Below are positions 48,101-55,401 of a stretch of 64,000 nucleotides of DNA, piece after piece (position 1 is the first letter of the stretch; every line of letters starts with the position of its first letter). The notes beneath the pieces are model-generated. The model made no database searches. It was given only the letters and a program-made list of their open reading frames with translations, and had not been told where the DNA came from. The position numbers were made by a program, and so were the translations under genes. This DNA is from Priapulus caudatus (taxonomy: Eukaryota > Priapulida > Priapulimorpha > Priapulimorphida > Priapulidae): assembly GCF_000485595.1 (NCBI RefSeq), contig NW_014577405.1, positions 15,578-79,577 on the forward strand. The letters run 5' to 3'.

Positions 48101-49820
48101 ATACGAGCAGTGGCATAGCCAGGATTTTTGAATATGGGGGCCAAAAACAGCGTACTGTGCAAAATAGTGGATGACTTAATATTTTAATGGTTCCTCCGCC
48201 TCCCTTTCCACACCCTATGCTCCCCCACCTCTCAGGTCTGCAATCTTTGTTTTGGGCGCCATGCAAAAAGGCGAAATTTTTGTTCGTTGTGCTCTGCTCC
48301 CAAGATATGTAACTGTTCAGTGGCGGATCCAGGATTCCAAGGAGGGGTTGAAAAACAGGTGGGGGGGGAGGTATGGGGGTCCTCCACCAGAAAATTTTGA
48401 AAATGTAGATTGCAGGAGATGGTATTGGAAGCACTTTTGAGTACAAGTACAGCCTTCATTCTGACTACGACAATTTGCTTTTTAGTGGAACAATTCTTTT
48501 TTTCGTTTTTTTTTTTAACTTTTGGATTAACAAGGGGTGGGGGGGTTGGCCCCTCTAACTATGACAATGCATACGAGGCTTGCCAGTGAAACTCTTAATT
48601 CCTTTTTCAACTTTACTGAGCCTGTCCTACTATTTTGCCAGAAAAAGTCACAGGTTTCTTACCTTTATTCTATACAATCAATTACACAAATTGTATTTCA
48701 ATGAACTAAAAATTGACCTATGCAGCAAATAACGTTACAGAAAAAATCAGGATAATTATGTATATCCAGATATAATTGGCACTGGCACCACCGGGTTCCT
48801 GAATTAGTTTCACAAAAGGCTTTTTTATATTAATTCTATAGAGCTCAACTTGCAGCACCCAACAAAATTTATGTATTCATTACATGTGTTATTGCTTTGA
48901 CCTTTATCAATGCTACTAAGTTGTATATAGCCGGTGATAGGAACTAATACCGCAAAGCATGTAATAACCAATGCCCTCAACTCTTGGATATGGATCTGAA
49001 GGGTTTATGAGGCAGTCCAACGTATCTGAGAATATATTGGTTATATTTTGTTTTAAATAACTAATCTAAACTTGATCATTTATTATTACTTGATTGATAT
49101 TAAAAACATTGCATGCAATAATCCTATTAACTCTCACAAGATCTGTAAACATGTTCTTTTTGTTCAATTTTTATACCTTTGTCATAAGTCAAAATAATTC
49201 CAACATTAGGTCCCTCTTCTATCCTATGTTTCTGAGTAGGTACGTTGGAAAGTGTCGCATGCACTCAAAAACAACCTGTAGTGGCATTTTTGTTTAATCT
49301 TACTAAAGCCTAAGATTAGAGTCAACAGGGAATACAGGCTTTGCACAGTAATGGCACAGAGAATAGTAATTCTCTTGTTAAATTCCCAGTGGTTACCATA
49401 TCAGTATCAATATCGAGTGTTCAATAGAGGATACTTTTGTCGTTGGTCTGCATGATGTGCTAATATCATTTTCGCTCTTATGGCGCTATAGTAAATATTT
49501 GAAACACAGACCCAAACTTCACTGCATTGCTGTGTTTGCATCTAGCACCTCTATCAACATTGCCTTGTGTTTCTATGCAGAGTGACGTTGACCCTGTTGT
49601 ACTGGAGCCATGTTCCAACAACCATTACTACGTTATGTCAGCGATTGTGCGTCTGCCGACGGGCGGCGGTGCCTACACGCCGGACAGCACCCCGGGCGTG
49701 GTTATAGGCTCCACCCTGATCGACGTCGGCAAGACGAGGCCAAAGGACGTGCCGAAAGCGAAGGCTGTTACGGGGTCAAACTCCGAGCGCATCAAGACGA
49801 TCAGCGAGACCATATTGTGA
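16696..49820 (+). CDS. ATRN: Attractin (ATRN/ATRNL1-type), 27 exons, 1258 aa
   Basis: A single-pass membrane glycoprotein. In vertebrates, Attractin acts with the Mahogunin ubiquitin ligase in melanocortin signalling and myelin/neuronal homeostasis. Exons: 16696-16961, 24631-24834, 25183-25329, 25607-25788, 27335-27503, 27704-27794, 28001-28104, 28353-28495, 28668-28857, 29155-29309, 30188-30340, 30764-30901, 31168-31307, 31820-31964, 32473-32667, 32960-33160, 33443-33517, 34156-34221, 34844-34940, 35279-35331, 35824-35918, 37211-37280, 37650-37801, 44657-44715, 47497-47575, 47777-47944, 49581-49820. All junctions are GT-AG with matching phases, and the lengths sum to 3777 nt, divisible by three. 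Order: signal peptide, EGF, CUB, EGF, kelch, PSI, laminin-EGF, transmembrane helix, tail with EMEKMASRPF. The vertebrate C-type lectin domain is absent. Exon 24 has an alternative copy at 44773. MEGF8 is excluded by the tail motif and module count. ATRN and ATRNL1 cannot be separated in an invertebrate. Confidence 0.92.
16966..17447. mobile_element. TIR element with telomere-like tracts in intron 1
   Basis: The element (16975-17438, 464 bp) lies between GTTAATATC copies (16966-16974, 17439-17447). Outer inverted repeats GGGGTCGTTGTCGTATCAGG / CCTGATACGACAACGACCCC pair, and inner ones (around CCCAATAAAACCAATG / CATTGGTTTTATTGGG) pair again. (TTAGGG)n occurs at about 17070-17097 and (CCCTAA)n-like tracts at 17230-17295, in opposite orientations. 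Confidence 0.8.
17448..18255. other. Intron 1 sequence, no gene
   Basis: A CpG-rich patch at about 17565-17650 (GCGCGATCGCGCTCGCGCTCC) looks like a repeat remnant. The rest is unique. Confidence 0.4.
18256..18475. repeat. Hairpin plus about 45-bp tandem repeats
   Basis: A perfect palindrome AAAATCACACCTTTAAAAGG ... GATGATGGAGAG / complement (18306-18381) is followed by two near-identical units containing GTGGAGCTCTCCATCATGCC and TCTTAAGGGTGTGATT. The outer ends CCATCATCACACCCC and GGGTGTGATTATGG are also inverted, so this is probably a MITE with internal tandem growth. Confidence 0.7.
18719..19335. mobile_element. hAT-like MITE
   Basis: Inverted ends ACAGTGGCGGCACCAGG and CCTGGTGCTGCCACTAT, with GGGGTGGGGCAAG/GCCCCCC-rich subterminal DNA. 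CAGTGGCGG(C/A)(A/T)CCAGG ends are typical of hAT non-autonomous elements. No coding capacity and no clean target duplication seen. Confidence 0.55.
19336..21522. other. Intron 1, mostly unique sequence
   Basis: No coding sequence seen. A G-rich repeat remnant at about 21035-21110 (GGGGGTTTGGGGGTACCCCC) resembles those at 1525 and 48355. A CTGCTGACTCGCC-type short repeat lies near 19615-19690. Confidence 0.4.
21523..22393. mobile_element. Harbinger-like foldback element, 865 bp
   Basis: The element (21526-22390) lies between TAA copies (21523-21525, 22391-22393). Ends TACCCCTGTCACACCGG / CCGGTGTGACGGGGGTA are inverted, and the GC-rich interior is full of short GGTCGCCG/GCGTGGT repeats. A TAA 3-bp target and G/C-rich ends of this type fit PIF/Harbinger MITEs. 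The frames inside are composition by-products. Confidence 0.7.
22502..22785. mobile_element. Foldback of GGACAACTACCCC repeats with TTAGGG centre
   Basis: The element (22511-22776, 266 bp) lies between ATCCCAACC copies (22502-22510, 22777-22785). Each arm is a run of degenerate GGACAACTACCCCC units (about 13-15 bp), inverted on either side of a centre CTAGGGTTAGGGTTAGGGGG at about 22631. No coding capacity. Confidence 0.75.
22786..23869. other. Intron 1, no feature recognised
   Basis: AT-rich unique sequence. Confidence 0.5.
23870..24480. repeat. 24-bp minisatellite
   Basis: About 20 or more copies of a unit such as CACATTCATACCCCACACCA plus TTCT, with C/T variants. Because the unit is a multiple of three and lacks stops, at least four frames on both strands stay open (His-Ser-Tyr-Pro-Thr-Pro-Phe-like repeats). 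It lies inside intron 1, and exon 2 begins at 24631, so these frames are not taken as protein. Confidence 0.9.
23947..24008. mobile_element. Micro-palindromic element C with 7-bp TSD
   Basis: A 48-bp palindrome (23954-24001) starts CAAGAGTACATAATAAAACC and has the loop AATA. It is flanked by ACGCCAT (23947-23953 and 24002-24008). It interrupts the minisatellite, whose ACGCCATTC/CACCATTC motif resumes after it. Confidence 0.75.
24631..25329 (+). CDS. ATRN: Attractin exons 2-3: CUB domain
   Basis: Exon 2 (24631-24834) contains ECGWDHLYIYDGDSIYSPLV, almost the vertebrate Attractin CUB signature. Exon 3 (25183-25329) starts with the Ser-Gly after the split codon and ends FMDGFEIAYR. Both boundaries are phase 2. 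The upstream acceptor TCTCTTCTAG at 24621-24630 was preferred over TTGTCAG at 24647 because only the former keeps the frame from exon 1. Approximate residues 89-205. Confidence 0.9.
25607..25788 (+). CDS. ATRN: Attractin exon 4: EGF pair
   Basis: Two cysteine-rich EGF-like units: CAHDCYGNGVCEAGSCTC then CSVHGSCDVDTNTCVCLPGY. They correspond to the EGF region between CUB and the kelch propeller in Attractin. The acceptor is CCCCAG at 25601. The donor AAG|GTAGGT leaves phase 1. Approximate residues 206-266. Confidence 0.9.
25826..26345. mobile_element. Composite repeat in intron 4
   Basis: TTAA then AGGGATACTAGACTCTAGG at 25830 begins an 80-bp match to the left end of the TTAA element at 54209. 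From about 25914 it switches to the interior of the GTCAGATGAGC family (compare the complement of 58320-58690: GGTCAAAGGTCAAGA, GGAGGAAATACGGAATTGC). No right TTAA end is visible. Confidence 0.6.
26346..27112. other. Intron 4 remainder
   Basis: Includes a CGTTATAACGGGGCTACACTGTA fragment at about 26750 of the pogo/Tigger type. No gene. Confidence 0.4.
27113..27160. repeat. (TA)n microsatellite
   Basis: About 40 bp of uninterrupted TA in intron 4. Confidence 0.95.
27335..30340 (+). CDS. ATRN: Attractin exons 5-11: kelch propeller
   Basis: Seven exons (27335-27503, 27704-27794, 28001-28104, 28353-28495, 28668-28857, 29155-29309, 30188-30340) encode kelch blades with the Gly-Gly and spaced Trp/Tyr pattern: MWVVGGY, LWLYGGY, IIFGHHPIYGYINTVQEF, YIYVHGG, LMLVYGGNTHNDS and NLYVFAGF. 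GGNTHND and SSDFMAYD are close to vertebrate Attractin. For exon 8 the donor at 28496 (GTAGGTA) is used, because the better-looking GTATAG at 28500 would put a stop in exon 9. Approximate residues 267-601. Confidence 0.88.
30764..31964 (+). CDS. ATRN: Attractin exons 12-14: PSI repeats
   Basis: Three cysteine-rich exons (30764-30901, 31168-31307, 31820-31964) carry PSI (plexin-semaphorin-integrin) patterns such as CLSCLETDYDCAFC and CHSCTLDAQVTGCSW. In vertebrate Attractin the second and third of these are followed by a C-type lectin domain. Here exon 14 ends EPFP in phase 1 and is joined directly to exon 15 (TQRCEQAPC), skipping the lectin. Approximate residues 602-742. Confidence 0.85.
32473..33160 (+). 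CDS. ATRN: Attractin exons 15-16: later PSI units
   Basis: Exon 15 (32473-32667) includes CMWCASEGTCMEPNAYLANY then GQCLEW, matching the post-lectin PSI of Attractin. Exon 16 (32960-33160) includes CHQRPGCGWC and a glycine/proline-rich stretch before HFSSCP. The acceptor CAACAG at 32959 was chosen for phase. A later AG (TGTGTAG at 32972) would shift the frame. Confidence 0.87.
33443..35331 (+). CDS. ATRN: Attractin exons 17-20: laminin-type EGF modules
   Basis: Exons 33443-33517, 34156-34221, 34844-34940 and 35279-35331. CSCNGHSTC, CETCSAGFWGNAL, CDCNSHGTEECD with CTCTTKGIIGNQCE, and YVGDAMNDTCY follow the eight-cysteine laminin-EGF pattern in two modules, as in Attractin. Approximate residues 875-971. 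Confidence 0.87.
35824..37801 (+). CDS. ATRN: Attractin exons 21-23: juxtamembrane ectodomain
   Basis: Exons 35824-35918, 37211-37280 and 37650-37801 encode a beta-rich segment without cysteine modules, including FNLTWNS and FTLYLYIYNFSSPITIA. These line up with FNLNITW and the Val-Ser-Asn-Phe/Trp-Pro region before the vertebrate Attractin membrane helix. The exon 23 donor (GTATGT) is in phase 0 and opens the 6.9-kb intron that holds the gypsy element and the alternative exon pair. Confidence 0.82.
36375..36850. repeat. Purine-rich degenerate tandem repeat in intron 21
   Basis: The + strand is strongly G+A biased with recurring GAGGGCTGGG, GTGAGAGGG and GAGGACT motifs about every 35-45 bp. 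The Pro/Ser-rich - strand frames here are by-products. Confidence 0.6.
37970..38705. mobile_element. Dispersed repeat, GACATCGTCAAGATGAGC family, copy 1
   Basis: Starts GACATCGTCAAGATGAGCTA with CGTCTGTCCGTCGTTCCGTC and ends CCAAGGTGAGCTACAGTGCC ... TTGACACTTTCATTT. The interior contains TTGGAGCACGCCAGTCGAC and GAGCCACGCCCACTTTTTGG. It is shared with the longer copy at 45500-47432. Non-coding. Confidence 0.7.
38890..39060 (+). repeat. Putative 5' LTR of a Ty3/gypsy element
   Basis: Starts near TGTGTGTAACATTATGCAG, has CACGAATAAATGTTG (polyadenylation signal) at about 39008, and ends TACTTTACA. It is followed at 39061 by TGGTGGCAGCG, which fits a tRNA primer-binding site. A short related start (TGTGTTAACAATGTGATACAG) at about 43534 could be the stump of the 3' LTR. 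Confidence 0.45.
39476..39834 (+). pseudogene. Gypsy retrotransposon: gag N-terminal part
   Basis: An open frame from ATG 39476 with a gag-like helical domain including EEEQANYVLIWVGQEG and FMTRCKLQAKA. Similarity ends near 39834, where the strand switches. The rest of gag is found on the - strand at about 39834-40709. Confidence 0.75.
39834..40709 (-). pseudogene. Gypsy element block A (inverted): gag C-part, zinc knuckle, protease
   Basis: On the - strand: CKFRDDQKTNERLIEQLIIG (gag), then the zinc knuckle CDLCGKLNHWKKMC (C-x2-C-x4-H-x4-C), then an aspartic protease with the DTGA active site (KVDTGAQGNLLPL). There is at least one stop between the gag and zinc-knuckle parts (near 40475). In an intact element this block would follow gag-N on the same strand. 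Confidence 0.8.
40709..41740 (-). pseudogene. Gypsy element block B (inverted): pre-RT and reverse transcriptase
   Basis: On the - strand: a protease-RT linker with NPHMTAKEDLV, then RT with MCLDPKDLN, FSKLDARHGYWSIELD, LPFGLNVSQDVFQ, the catalytic IADDVAVFG box, and the thumb VTYLSPFLPH. Stops occur after the thumb and near 41490. This is a normal chromovirus/mag-type RT order, but the whole block reads opposite to gag-N and integrase. Confidence 0.85.
41740..42590 (-). pseudogene. Gypsy element block C (inverted): RNase H and integrase zinc-binding domain
   Basis: On the - strand from 42590: an RNase H with LQVDSSSKSLGAVLIQ, NIERELLAVVFG and VESDHKPLE. Then a spacer with ADALSRSPG, then an integrase H2C2 region (HESHQGIDKTRLRAR ... 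SCGRS; the second Cys of the pair is changed), and PWQTV at the end. Frameshifts lie near 42185 and 41760. Confidence 0.82.
42595..43530 (+). pseudogene. Gypsy element: integrase core and C-terminal region
   Basis: Back on the + strand: TDLFYLDGEEYLLICDYYSK (first catalytic Asp), ISDNGPQYASQVF (second Asp) and a Glu in the expected region, followed by a C-terminal tail with SVRVRDENTHKWKPAVV. Frameshifts occur near 43050. It follows a 7-base filler CTCTCGA after block C. Confidence 0.82.
43585..44335. repeat. Dispersed non-coding repeat next to the gap
   Basis: Contains GTCAAGGTCACCCCTCCAGG, GGTCATTTTGGGGTCAAA modules and two related GATTCTGATCTTA(T/C)TT(T/C)(A/G) blocks about 300 bp apart. 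It runs into the N gap. Confidence 0.55.
44341..44350. other. Assembly gap (10 N)
   Basis: Ten unresolved bases interrupt intron 23 at the edge of a telomere-core TIR element whose left half is missing. Confidence 0.99.
44351..44482. mobile_element. Telomere-core TIR element, right part (copy 2)
   Basis: From AGTCTAGGGAGTTGCCTACG through ACCCTAACCC to GACATAGACCCTATGAGC. This matches the right half of the copy at 12730. The following TTTAGTAGC is close to the TTTAGTAGT flanking copy 1, so this could also be a mis-joined piece of the same locus. Confidence 0.75.
44657..44715 (+). CDS. ATRN: Attractin exon 24 (default): start of TM helix
   Basis: 59 nt encoding VAFIQNPPLDLAVFFATFFG, with acceptor TTTCAG and donor GTAAGT, entering in phase 0 and leaving in phase 2. 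It encodes the last ectodomain residues and the first half of the membrane helix. A second exon with the same phases follows 57 bp later. Confidence 0.8.
44773..44834 (+). CDS. ATRN: Attractin alternative exon 24' (tandem copy)
   Basis: 62 nt, open throughout, acceptor ATTTCAG and donor GTAAGT, phase 0 in and phase 2 out exactly as exon 24. It encodes IMFLAERTALEIIQFLLIFF plus a split Gly. It aligns without gaps to the vertebrate segment ending LVQFFVTFF, one codon longer than exon 24. Including both exons would shift the frame, and the 57-bp intron between them is probably too short to splice. The pair therefore looks mutually exclusive, changing the residues just outside and inside the membrane. 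Confidence 0.65.
45592..45982 (-). pseudogene. Mobile-element ORF1-like coiled-coil fragment, frameshifted
   Basis: Starting at ATG 45982 on the - strand: MTEQSGQSEINDTLRDLLSE, then after a shift near 45890 a helical stretch with LIWKYTGNRIQY and DRKLKQRNMLIRI. Proteins of this style occur as the first ORF of mobile elements in cnidarians and lancelets (I recall tyrosine-recombinase/DIRS-like elements). That family link is from memory and uncertain. The C-terminal part is missing. Confidence 0.4.
47036..47078. repeat. (CTAC)n microsatellite
   Basis: About nine CTAC/CCTA units in a row. Confidence 0.95.
47497..47575 (+). CDS. ATRN: Attractin exon 25: TM helix and stop-transfer
   Basis: Encodes CFTSLLVISALIWKAKDKWD then LHRRRQ. 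The hydrophobic part completes the membrane helix begun in exon 24 and is followed by a basic stop-transfer region like the vertebrate Trp-Lys-Ile-Lys and Arg-Arg-Arg-Glu sequence. It enters in phase 2 and leaves in phase 0. Confidence 0.87.
47777..49820 (+). CDS. ATRN: Attractin exons 26-27: cytoplasmic tail
   Basis: Exon 26 (47777-47944) contains EMEKMASRPFTSV, nearly identical to the membrane-proximal MASRPFASV motif of vertebrate Attractin and Attractin-like 1. Exon 27 (49581-49820) contains VVLEPCSNN and IVRLPTGGG, matching the conserved ALEPC and FVRLPRG motifs, and ends at TGA 49818-49820. An acidic stretch EDDTDVELLP lies between. Confidence 0.9.
48112..48560. mobile_element. hAT-like repeat remnants in intron 26
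   Basis: AGTGGCATAGCCAGGATTTTTG (48109) and CAGTGGCGGATCCAGGATTCC (48317) are typical hAT terminal-repeat motifs. GGGGGGGAGGTATGGGGGTC ... GAAAATTTTGAAAATGTAGA resembles the remnants at 1525 and 21055. Confidence 0.5.
48561..49580. other. Intron 26 remainder
   Basis: AT-rich, no feature recognised up to the exon 27 acceptor TTTCTATGCAG. Confidence 0.5.
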
Positions 49821-50152
49821 CGTGACGACATGTTCACTCGCCACCACGTTCCTAGCACCAAGCATCAGCTATTTACAGTGAGCTGATGGACTTTACTTAA
49901 CAGTGCCGCTCGCATGCTGCTGTGGCATATTTAGGGATGGCTCATTGGTTAGTGTAGGATTGGAAACTTAGTGAAAAAGTGGCACATGAAAATGCACATT
50001 CCATGCCTGTCTCTGCGGTACCATTACTTGAGATCCGATATGTATCAGTGTAAACATTTAAAAATCCCATCCTCACCACAAGGTTAATTGAAACCTTTTT
50101 TCACACATCGTGATCCACTGCACTAAATGCAACCAAGGTTTTATAATACGTT
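49821..50152 (+). other. Attractin 3' UTR / downstream region
   Basis: Follows the stop codon directly. No AATAAA is seen before the transposon at 50156. An AATAAA occurs inside that element (about 50413), so polyadenylation could use it. Confidence 0.4.
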
Positions 50153-50835
50153 TAAAGGCCCGCTTATGTCGGCCTTACGACCTAGTCGCCGACAAGATTT
50201 GAATATCGTACGTCAAAAACCGGCCAGATCGCCGATAAAAACATCGGCGACCAAACTCGACATGAGTTCTCTTACGATCGAAAATACGGTCGCCGACTGC
50301 GATCGCAGGAATAGAACATGTTCTATTTCTATGCGGCTGTCGGCGACAAATCGTGAGTGGCAGCCAATCACCGCAGCGTGTCGAGTCAAATGATTATCAA
50401 AAGTCACGTGATTAATAAAATGGCAACCTACACGCCACTCGTCAGCAGTTTACAAGGAGGGATTATTGCACAAACCCTTTCTCAAATATATATTAAGTTT
50501 TCCGTATATCACATAAAAAAAATTTCTGCACATGATTATAACGATGTTCAGAAAATTGAGAATAGATTTACGAAGTTACATGATGTTTACTGGTAAGCGC
50601 CATTTTGTTGGTCACGTACGTGACTCATTTGATGTAGACTAGCTGGTCCCGGCGTCAAGCTTGCTTTGTTTGTGCTAAAGAACTGCTTGTGCTAGTACAA
50701 ATGCAGGAACGCTACGATGTGATCGGCGATGTGCAGCGTAGTCACTTAAAGTCGACATGAGTGTTGCTACGCTGCTAATCGGCGCTAAAGTAGTCGCCGA
50801 TAGTAAAATCGTAGACCGACCTGAGCGGGCCTTAA
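50153..50835. mobile_element. Harbinger-like foldback element, 677 bp
   Basis: The element (50156-50832) lies between TAA copies (50153-50155, 50833-50835). Ends AGGCCCGCTTATGTCGG / CCGACCTGAGCGGGCCT are inverted. The interior repeats GTCGCCGA and CGATCG motifs on both arms. Same style and target size as 21526-22390. Confidence 0.75.
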
Positions 50836-50836
50836 A

Positions 50837-51383
50837 TACAGTAATTCCCCAGGCTACGAAAGTAATATGATCCAGAAAAAACGTTCGTAATGCAAAATTC
50901 TATAATCTAAATTCATCGACTTCCATCGTATAATTAAAGATAAGTTCCTATGAAAGTTTTTTTTGGCCAAAAGAAATGTAGTTGATCCCCGATCTCCCCT
51001 GATGCAAGTTCCTAGTCCCCACAGTTATGACTGCGTGTAAAACATATATATATGTATGCGAAGATATATATTGACTATTTAATAATAAGACACAGGAAAG
51101 GCAGTTCAGAATAATTATCATCCTGTGCCTGGAGTACCCTGGACGCATATCGTCTGATTGTGAATGAACAGTTATGAGTGCGAGTAAACATTGTCAAACA
51201 TATATATTAATTATTTAATAATGGTACACAGGAAATGTGTTTGAAAAAAAAACCATACAATACTTTCAAACAGCGCCAGACCAAATATTCATTTCATATC
51301 GCGAGTAAAATGATCGTAATTTAGAAATTACGTGTCGGCGAATTTACGCAACACGAGTCAGCGTAGCGCAGGGTATTACTGTA
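50837..51383. mobile_element. TA-flanked MITE (pogo/mariner-like)
   Basis: The element (50839-51381) lies between TA dinucleotides. Ends CAGTAATTCCCCAGGCTACG / GCGTAGCGCAGGGTATTACTG are inverted. It abuts the previous element with one base between their target sites. No transposase. Confidence 0.65.
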
Positions 51384-52236
51384 TTTCACAACTGAGTAGT
51401 TCGGTGAGTATTGGACGTGTCTGTCAAATCCAGTGCTCGTTTATCAGCAGTATATAATTACCCTTGATGCCGATCAATCGTACAGTTTATGCACATGTTA
51501 GTGATGTGTGAGTACACACTGATCGAGATAATGCATCAGTGGTTCCTGAGTGTGGCTTACCAACACCACACTAATGTAGGGCATCATGCCAGCTGAGGAA
51601 GTCGTCAACAAGGCTCACCAGCCTTAGCATGTGCATACACGCGCGTGCGTGCATGTGTGCACTTGACATAGTATATGTCTTTTCATTAAGCAGCACGGGT
51701 ATTTTGGGGTTCGGTCATAAGAGTATATATCAGAGCATTCTGAAGTTGGCGGTTGCCCCCGGAAACTGGAAACCCGTTTTCGTTTAGTTAAAAAAAATTA
51801 CTAGTGTCTGGATTATTTCCTCAAAAAAACATTAACGCAACCATTTCCCAACTTATAATGTAGAAAATCTCATTGTAGACTTCTAAATTGAAAATCTAAT
51901 TTAGAGGTGCATGTTCCAGTATCGCGCCGACATGCTGCGCCTGCCTGCCTTTGGTAAAACCTCCAGGAATTTCATCAGATCAACTAGACAGCTCAGGCTA
52001 TGTTTTCTTTAGCATTTCCTGTTGCACACACGAGTTAACTGCTGTAGGTAGTCGTGACACTGTGGCCTAGGAATTTCTATTAATACCTTTAATGTCTAGC
52101 AGGCATGGCTGGTGGCAACATAAAAAAATGTGGGCTAATTAAAAAAAAAGATTGATTAACTGTGTCTTCTTATAAGTTATGTTTTAGAAGTATAAGTGGT
52201 GCATTTTACAACCAAAGTAAAATTTTGCTTAATTTT

Positions 52237-52560
52237 TAGCTCATCTGACGTAGTCAGATGCAGCTTGTAGAATCGCATGATTGTCCGTGCGTGCGTGCGT
52301 GCGTCCGTCCGTCCGTCAACAGTTGGGCACAAATCTAAACGGCTCGACGTACGGATTTGAAAGTCGGGACGTGGGAGGGTAATCCGAAAACGAGTTGGGA
52401 TGTTGAAGATGGGGGTCAAAGGTCAAAGGTCAAGAGGTGTAAAAGAAGGGAGAAGAATAAAAAAGACTTATGTATAAGCCGTCTTGCTATGCACAAATGA
52501 ATTTATCAGCAGAACACCAGACACCAGATGAGCCCTGTCGCACTGCAGCACTTGTTATGA
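52237..52560 (+). mobile_element. Dispersed repeat, GTCAGATGAGC family
   Basis: Starts TTTTTAGCTCATCTGACGTA, then GTAGTCAGATGCAGC, CGTGCGTGCGTGCGTCCGTC and GGTCAAAGGTCAAAGGTCAA. A longer inverted copy is at 58320-58875. Confidence 0.7.
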
Positions 52561-53512
52561 AATATTGCTCAGCATTGTATGCTGAATAATATATTGATTG
52601 TACAGTCAATATTAATAACTATTAATTATTCAATTGTGGTCTCTATTTATATTTAATTTGAAATCTATTTTATTATGTGTAGTCTGTGATGTAGATTTGT
52701 GGTGCTGTAAATCATTATAGAAAGCAAGGTGCTTGTTGAAGAGTTAAGCAACATAAAAGATGATGTATATTTTTTGTATGTATTCGTGCCACCTGTACAG
52801 GGCCTTATAATTATTATAGTTGTGATCGATTCCTATATGCAGTTGTGAGAGGTGATTATTTACTGATGTTCTAGGAATAATTATGCATTTGTTATAACAT
52901 ATTGCATGTATATTGAATAATTAGTAATGTTATGTATTGTGTAGTGGTATTTATCTTTTTGCAAGTGTCCTATACGTACGTGTGTGATTGCATATAAGGA
53001 AAGTGATTTCAGGTACCGGTATACTGCAAATTGTGATTTTTACTTTTTGAGATGAAATATTTTTTGTCAGTGTTTATTCTCGTAACAGCGTGATTACGTT
53101 TGTGTACTAAAATATATGTAGAAGACAGGTGTAAAATATGGTGAAGGTATAATCAGCCTGCTGGTGCCATAAATAGGACTGGTTAGTGCACAGGTGAGTA
53201 TTATGACAATAAAATTAGGTGAATTGGGGCAATTAAATTAATCTGGTGCAGATTGTGGCACCTTCAGAAATTCGAGTGATATAGCAATCAGATGTGATGA
53301 CCCCAAAAAATTTATCTGTGATTTTCAAAACATTGTAAATAATCTTAGTTTTATAATAAAAAATTTGAAACGATTAAATGTATTTATTCTATTAACACGT
53401 GACCTGATAATTTGTAGGGCCTACTGTACAGTACTGAGTAACAGAATTGTGCTTTTGGAGTTTATGCATAAAATAAGCACACATTCAGTCATAGTAACAT
53501 AAGAACTTTTAT
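52561..53512. other. Intergenic, no feature recognised
   Basis: AT-rich unique sequence. Confidence 0.5.
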
Positions 53513-54970
53513 ATTATGATTAGGGGTGCACCGGAACTTGGATCCGGCCGAATCCCAAATTTTTCAGAGTTCCGGTTCTGGCCGGAACCCTCCAGGAACA
53601 GTCGGCCGGAACCGGAACCTTTTCCTAAATTCATTTCTGCTACAAGCGTCATCAAGATCAAAAGATCAGTCACTGAATGTAGTTGAGCGTCAGTAGATTC
53701 AACTTGCTGACAATATAGTGTTAACAACTTCACACTATTCCGCCCAAAAAACTTTGCCACTTGAACATCGTCTAACTAACTGAACTGAACCTAACTTATG
53801 TTAGGTGATTCATGAGATTTTCTTTTAAAATAAAATACTCTTACTCTTAGAGCCACAGGAATGGCATCTGTCTGTTAGTGTTAGTTGAAAATAATCGACT
53901 AAAACCATGCAGCTAGGTATACTGCAACATGCAGGTTTTGCCACACAATTCGCTCGCGACTAAGATGCCAGAATCATGCATTGTAAGCAGATGATTCATA
54001 CACCTATAACAACCATCCTGTAATTAGAACTGTAGCATTGAGAACAATGAGAACAATGTAGAATGTGAACATGTAGACAATGAGAACATGTAGAACAATG
54101 AGCATTGTCCTACTCGCCCGAGTGATGTGCATGCTAATAATATTTTGTTCAGGCTGAGTGAGTTTGCACAATACTGGGCCAAAACTGTCAAGTTTATTCC
54201 CAGCTTAAAGGGATACTAGACTCTAGGATTTTACTGCATACAACTGCACTTACTGTATAACAAATAGTCTATACCCACACGTACTTGTTACCAGACACCC
54301 AATTTAATTGTTAATTAATTATACATCAACGCTACGAAATTTGAACGGCGCCATTGACACCCGCGACCGTGCTGCCACCTTGAAAAAGTTGCGCATTTCC
54401 CAATATATTTTGGACGTTACAGACCGAGGGCTATAATCACAATTAAAGGTGCAATTATATTTATACCTAAATGCTATTTAACAGAACGATGTTCATTTTA
54501 GGACAAATTTATCCATAATATAACTGAAACTATATGTCGCTTATATGATATTATAATCCTTTTTCTTTTAAATTAATAAATAAGAAACACCCTCGGTCTG
54601 TAGCCCTTGGCTGAAAAGTTGTTTTGCGCGACTTTTCAGATCGTGCGCTTTGATCGAGTGGCGCCACCATCGTTGTAATCCAACTGTAGACGTTAGTTTT
54701 AAAACATTTTTTTTAAATATTTCGAATGGTGATTGAACCATGAAACTTTTTATGTAGCGTAATTTTAACCTAAATTAACTGAAAATAACCCTAGAACCTA
54801 GAGTAAAAGATCCCTTTAAGGTCCGGTTCCGGCCAGGTAGTTCCGGCTGGTTCCGGTTCATATGCTTCATTTTTATGTTCTTTATGTTCATTTTTGTGTT
54901 CCGGCTGGTTCATTTTTATGTTCCGGTCCGAAACATAAAAAGTTGGATCTGGTGCACCCCTAATTATGAT
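53513..54970. mobile_element. hAT non-autonomous element, 1442 bp, with nested insertion
   Basis: The element (53521-54962) lies between ATTATGAT copies (53513-53520, 54963-54970), the 8-bp target size of hAT. Ends TAGGGGTGCACCGGAACTTGG / the complement ending GGTGCACCCCTA are inverted, with CCGGTTCCGGCC-type subterminal repeats. No transposase frame remains. Confidence 0.85.
54205..54819. mobile_element. TTAA-flanked MITE nested in the hAT element
   Basis: The element (54209-54815) lies between TTAA copies (54205-54208, 54816-54819). Ends AGGGATACTAGACTCTAGG / CCTAGAGTAAAAGATCCCT are imperfect inverted repeats. A TTAA target fits piggyBac or Kolobok families. The left end recurs at 25830. 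Confidence 0.75.
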
Positions 54971-55401
54971 GTGGTCCCCCATGTATACTAGCAACATAAT
55001 TGATTAGAATAGTATCCTATATTCACAAGTCGTATTTCTTTTACAAACACTATTTATCTGACGCACACTAATGTCCACACGCACACACATCAACGCATAC
55101 AAATACACATACAAATACTGTTGTAACCATCAATGTGTGTACATACAATTTGGATGCAATTTCCCTTTCTCTTAATACCTTTACTTCTGTAACCACTTGC
55201 CAACTCCACATTACCAGTATAAATTTGACATACATTTTTACAATACACATCAATCCATGAACGCATTCATTCTAGTCATAGATAGCTTATAATAAAGTGA
55301 AATATCTCTATCGTATAAGAAGTATGAAAATCATGCTCTAATAATTTCACTATTACTATTCATATAAAATGAGCTACAGTCCTAATGAAGTAGTTCATAG
55401 T

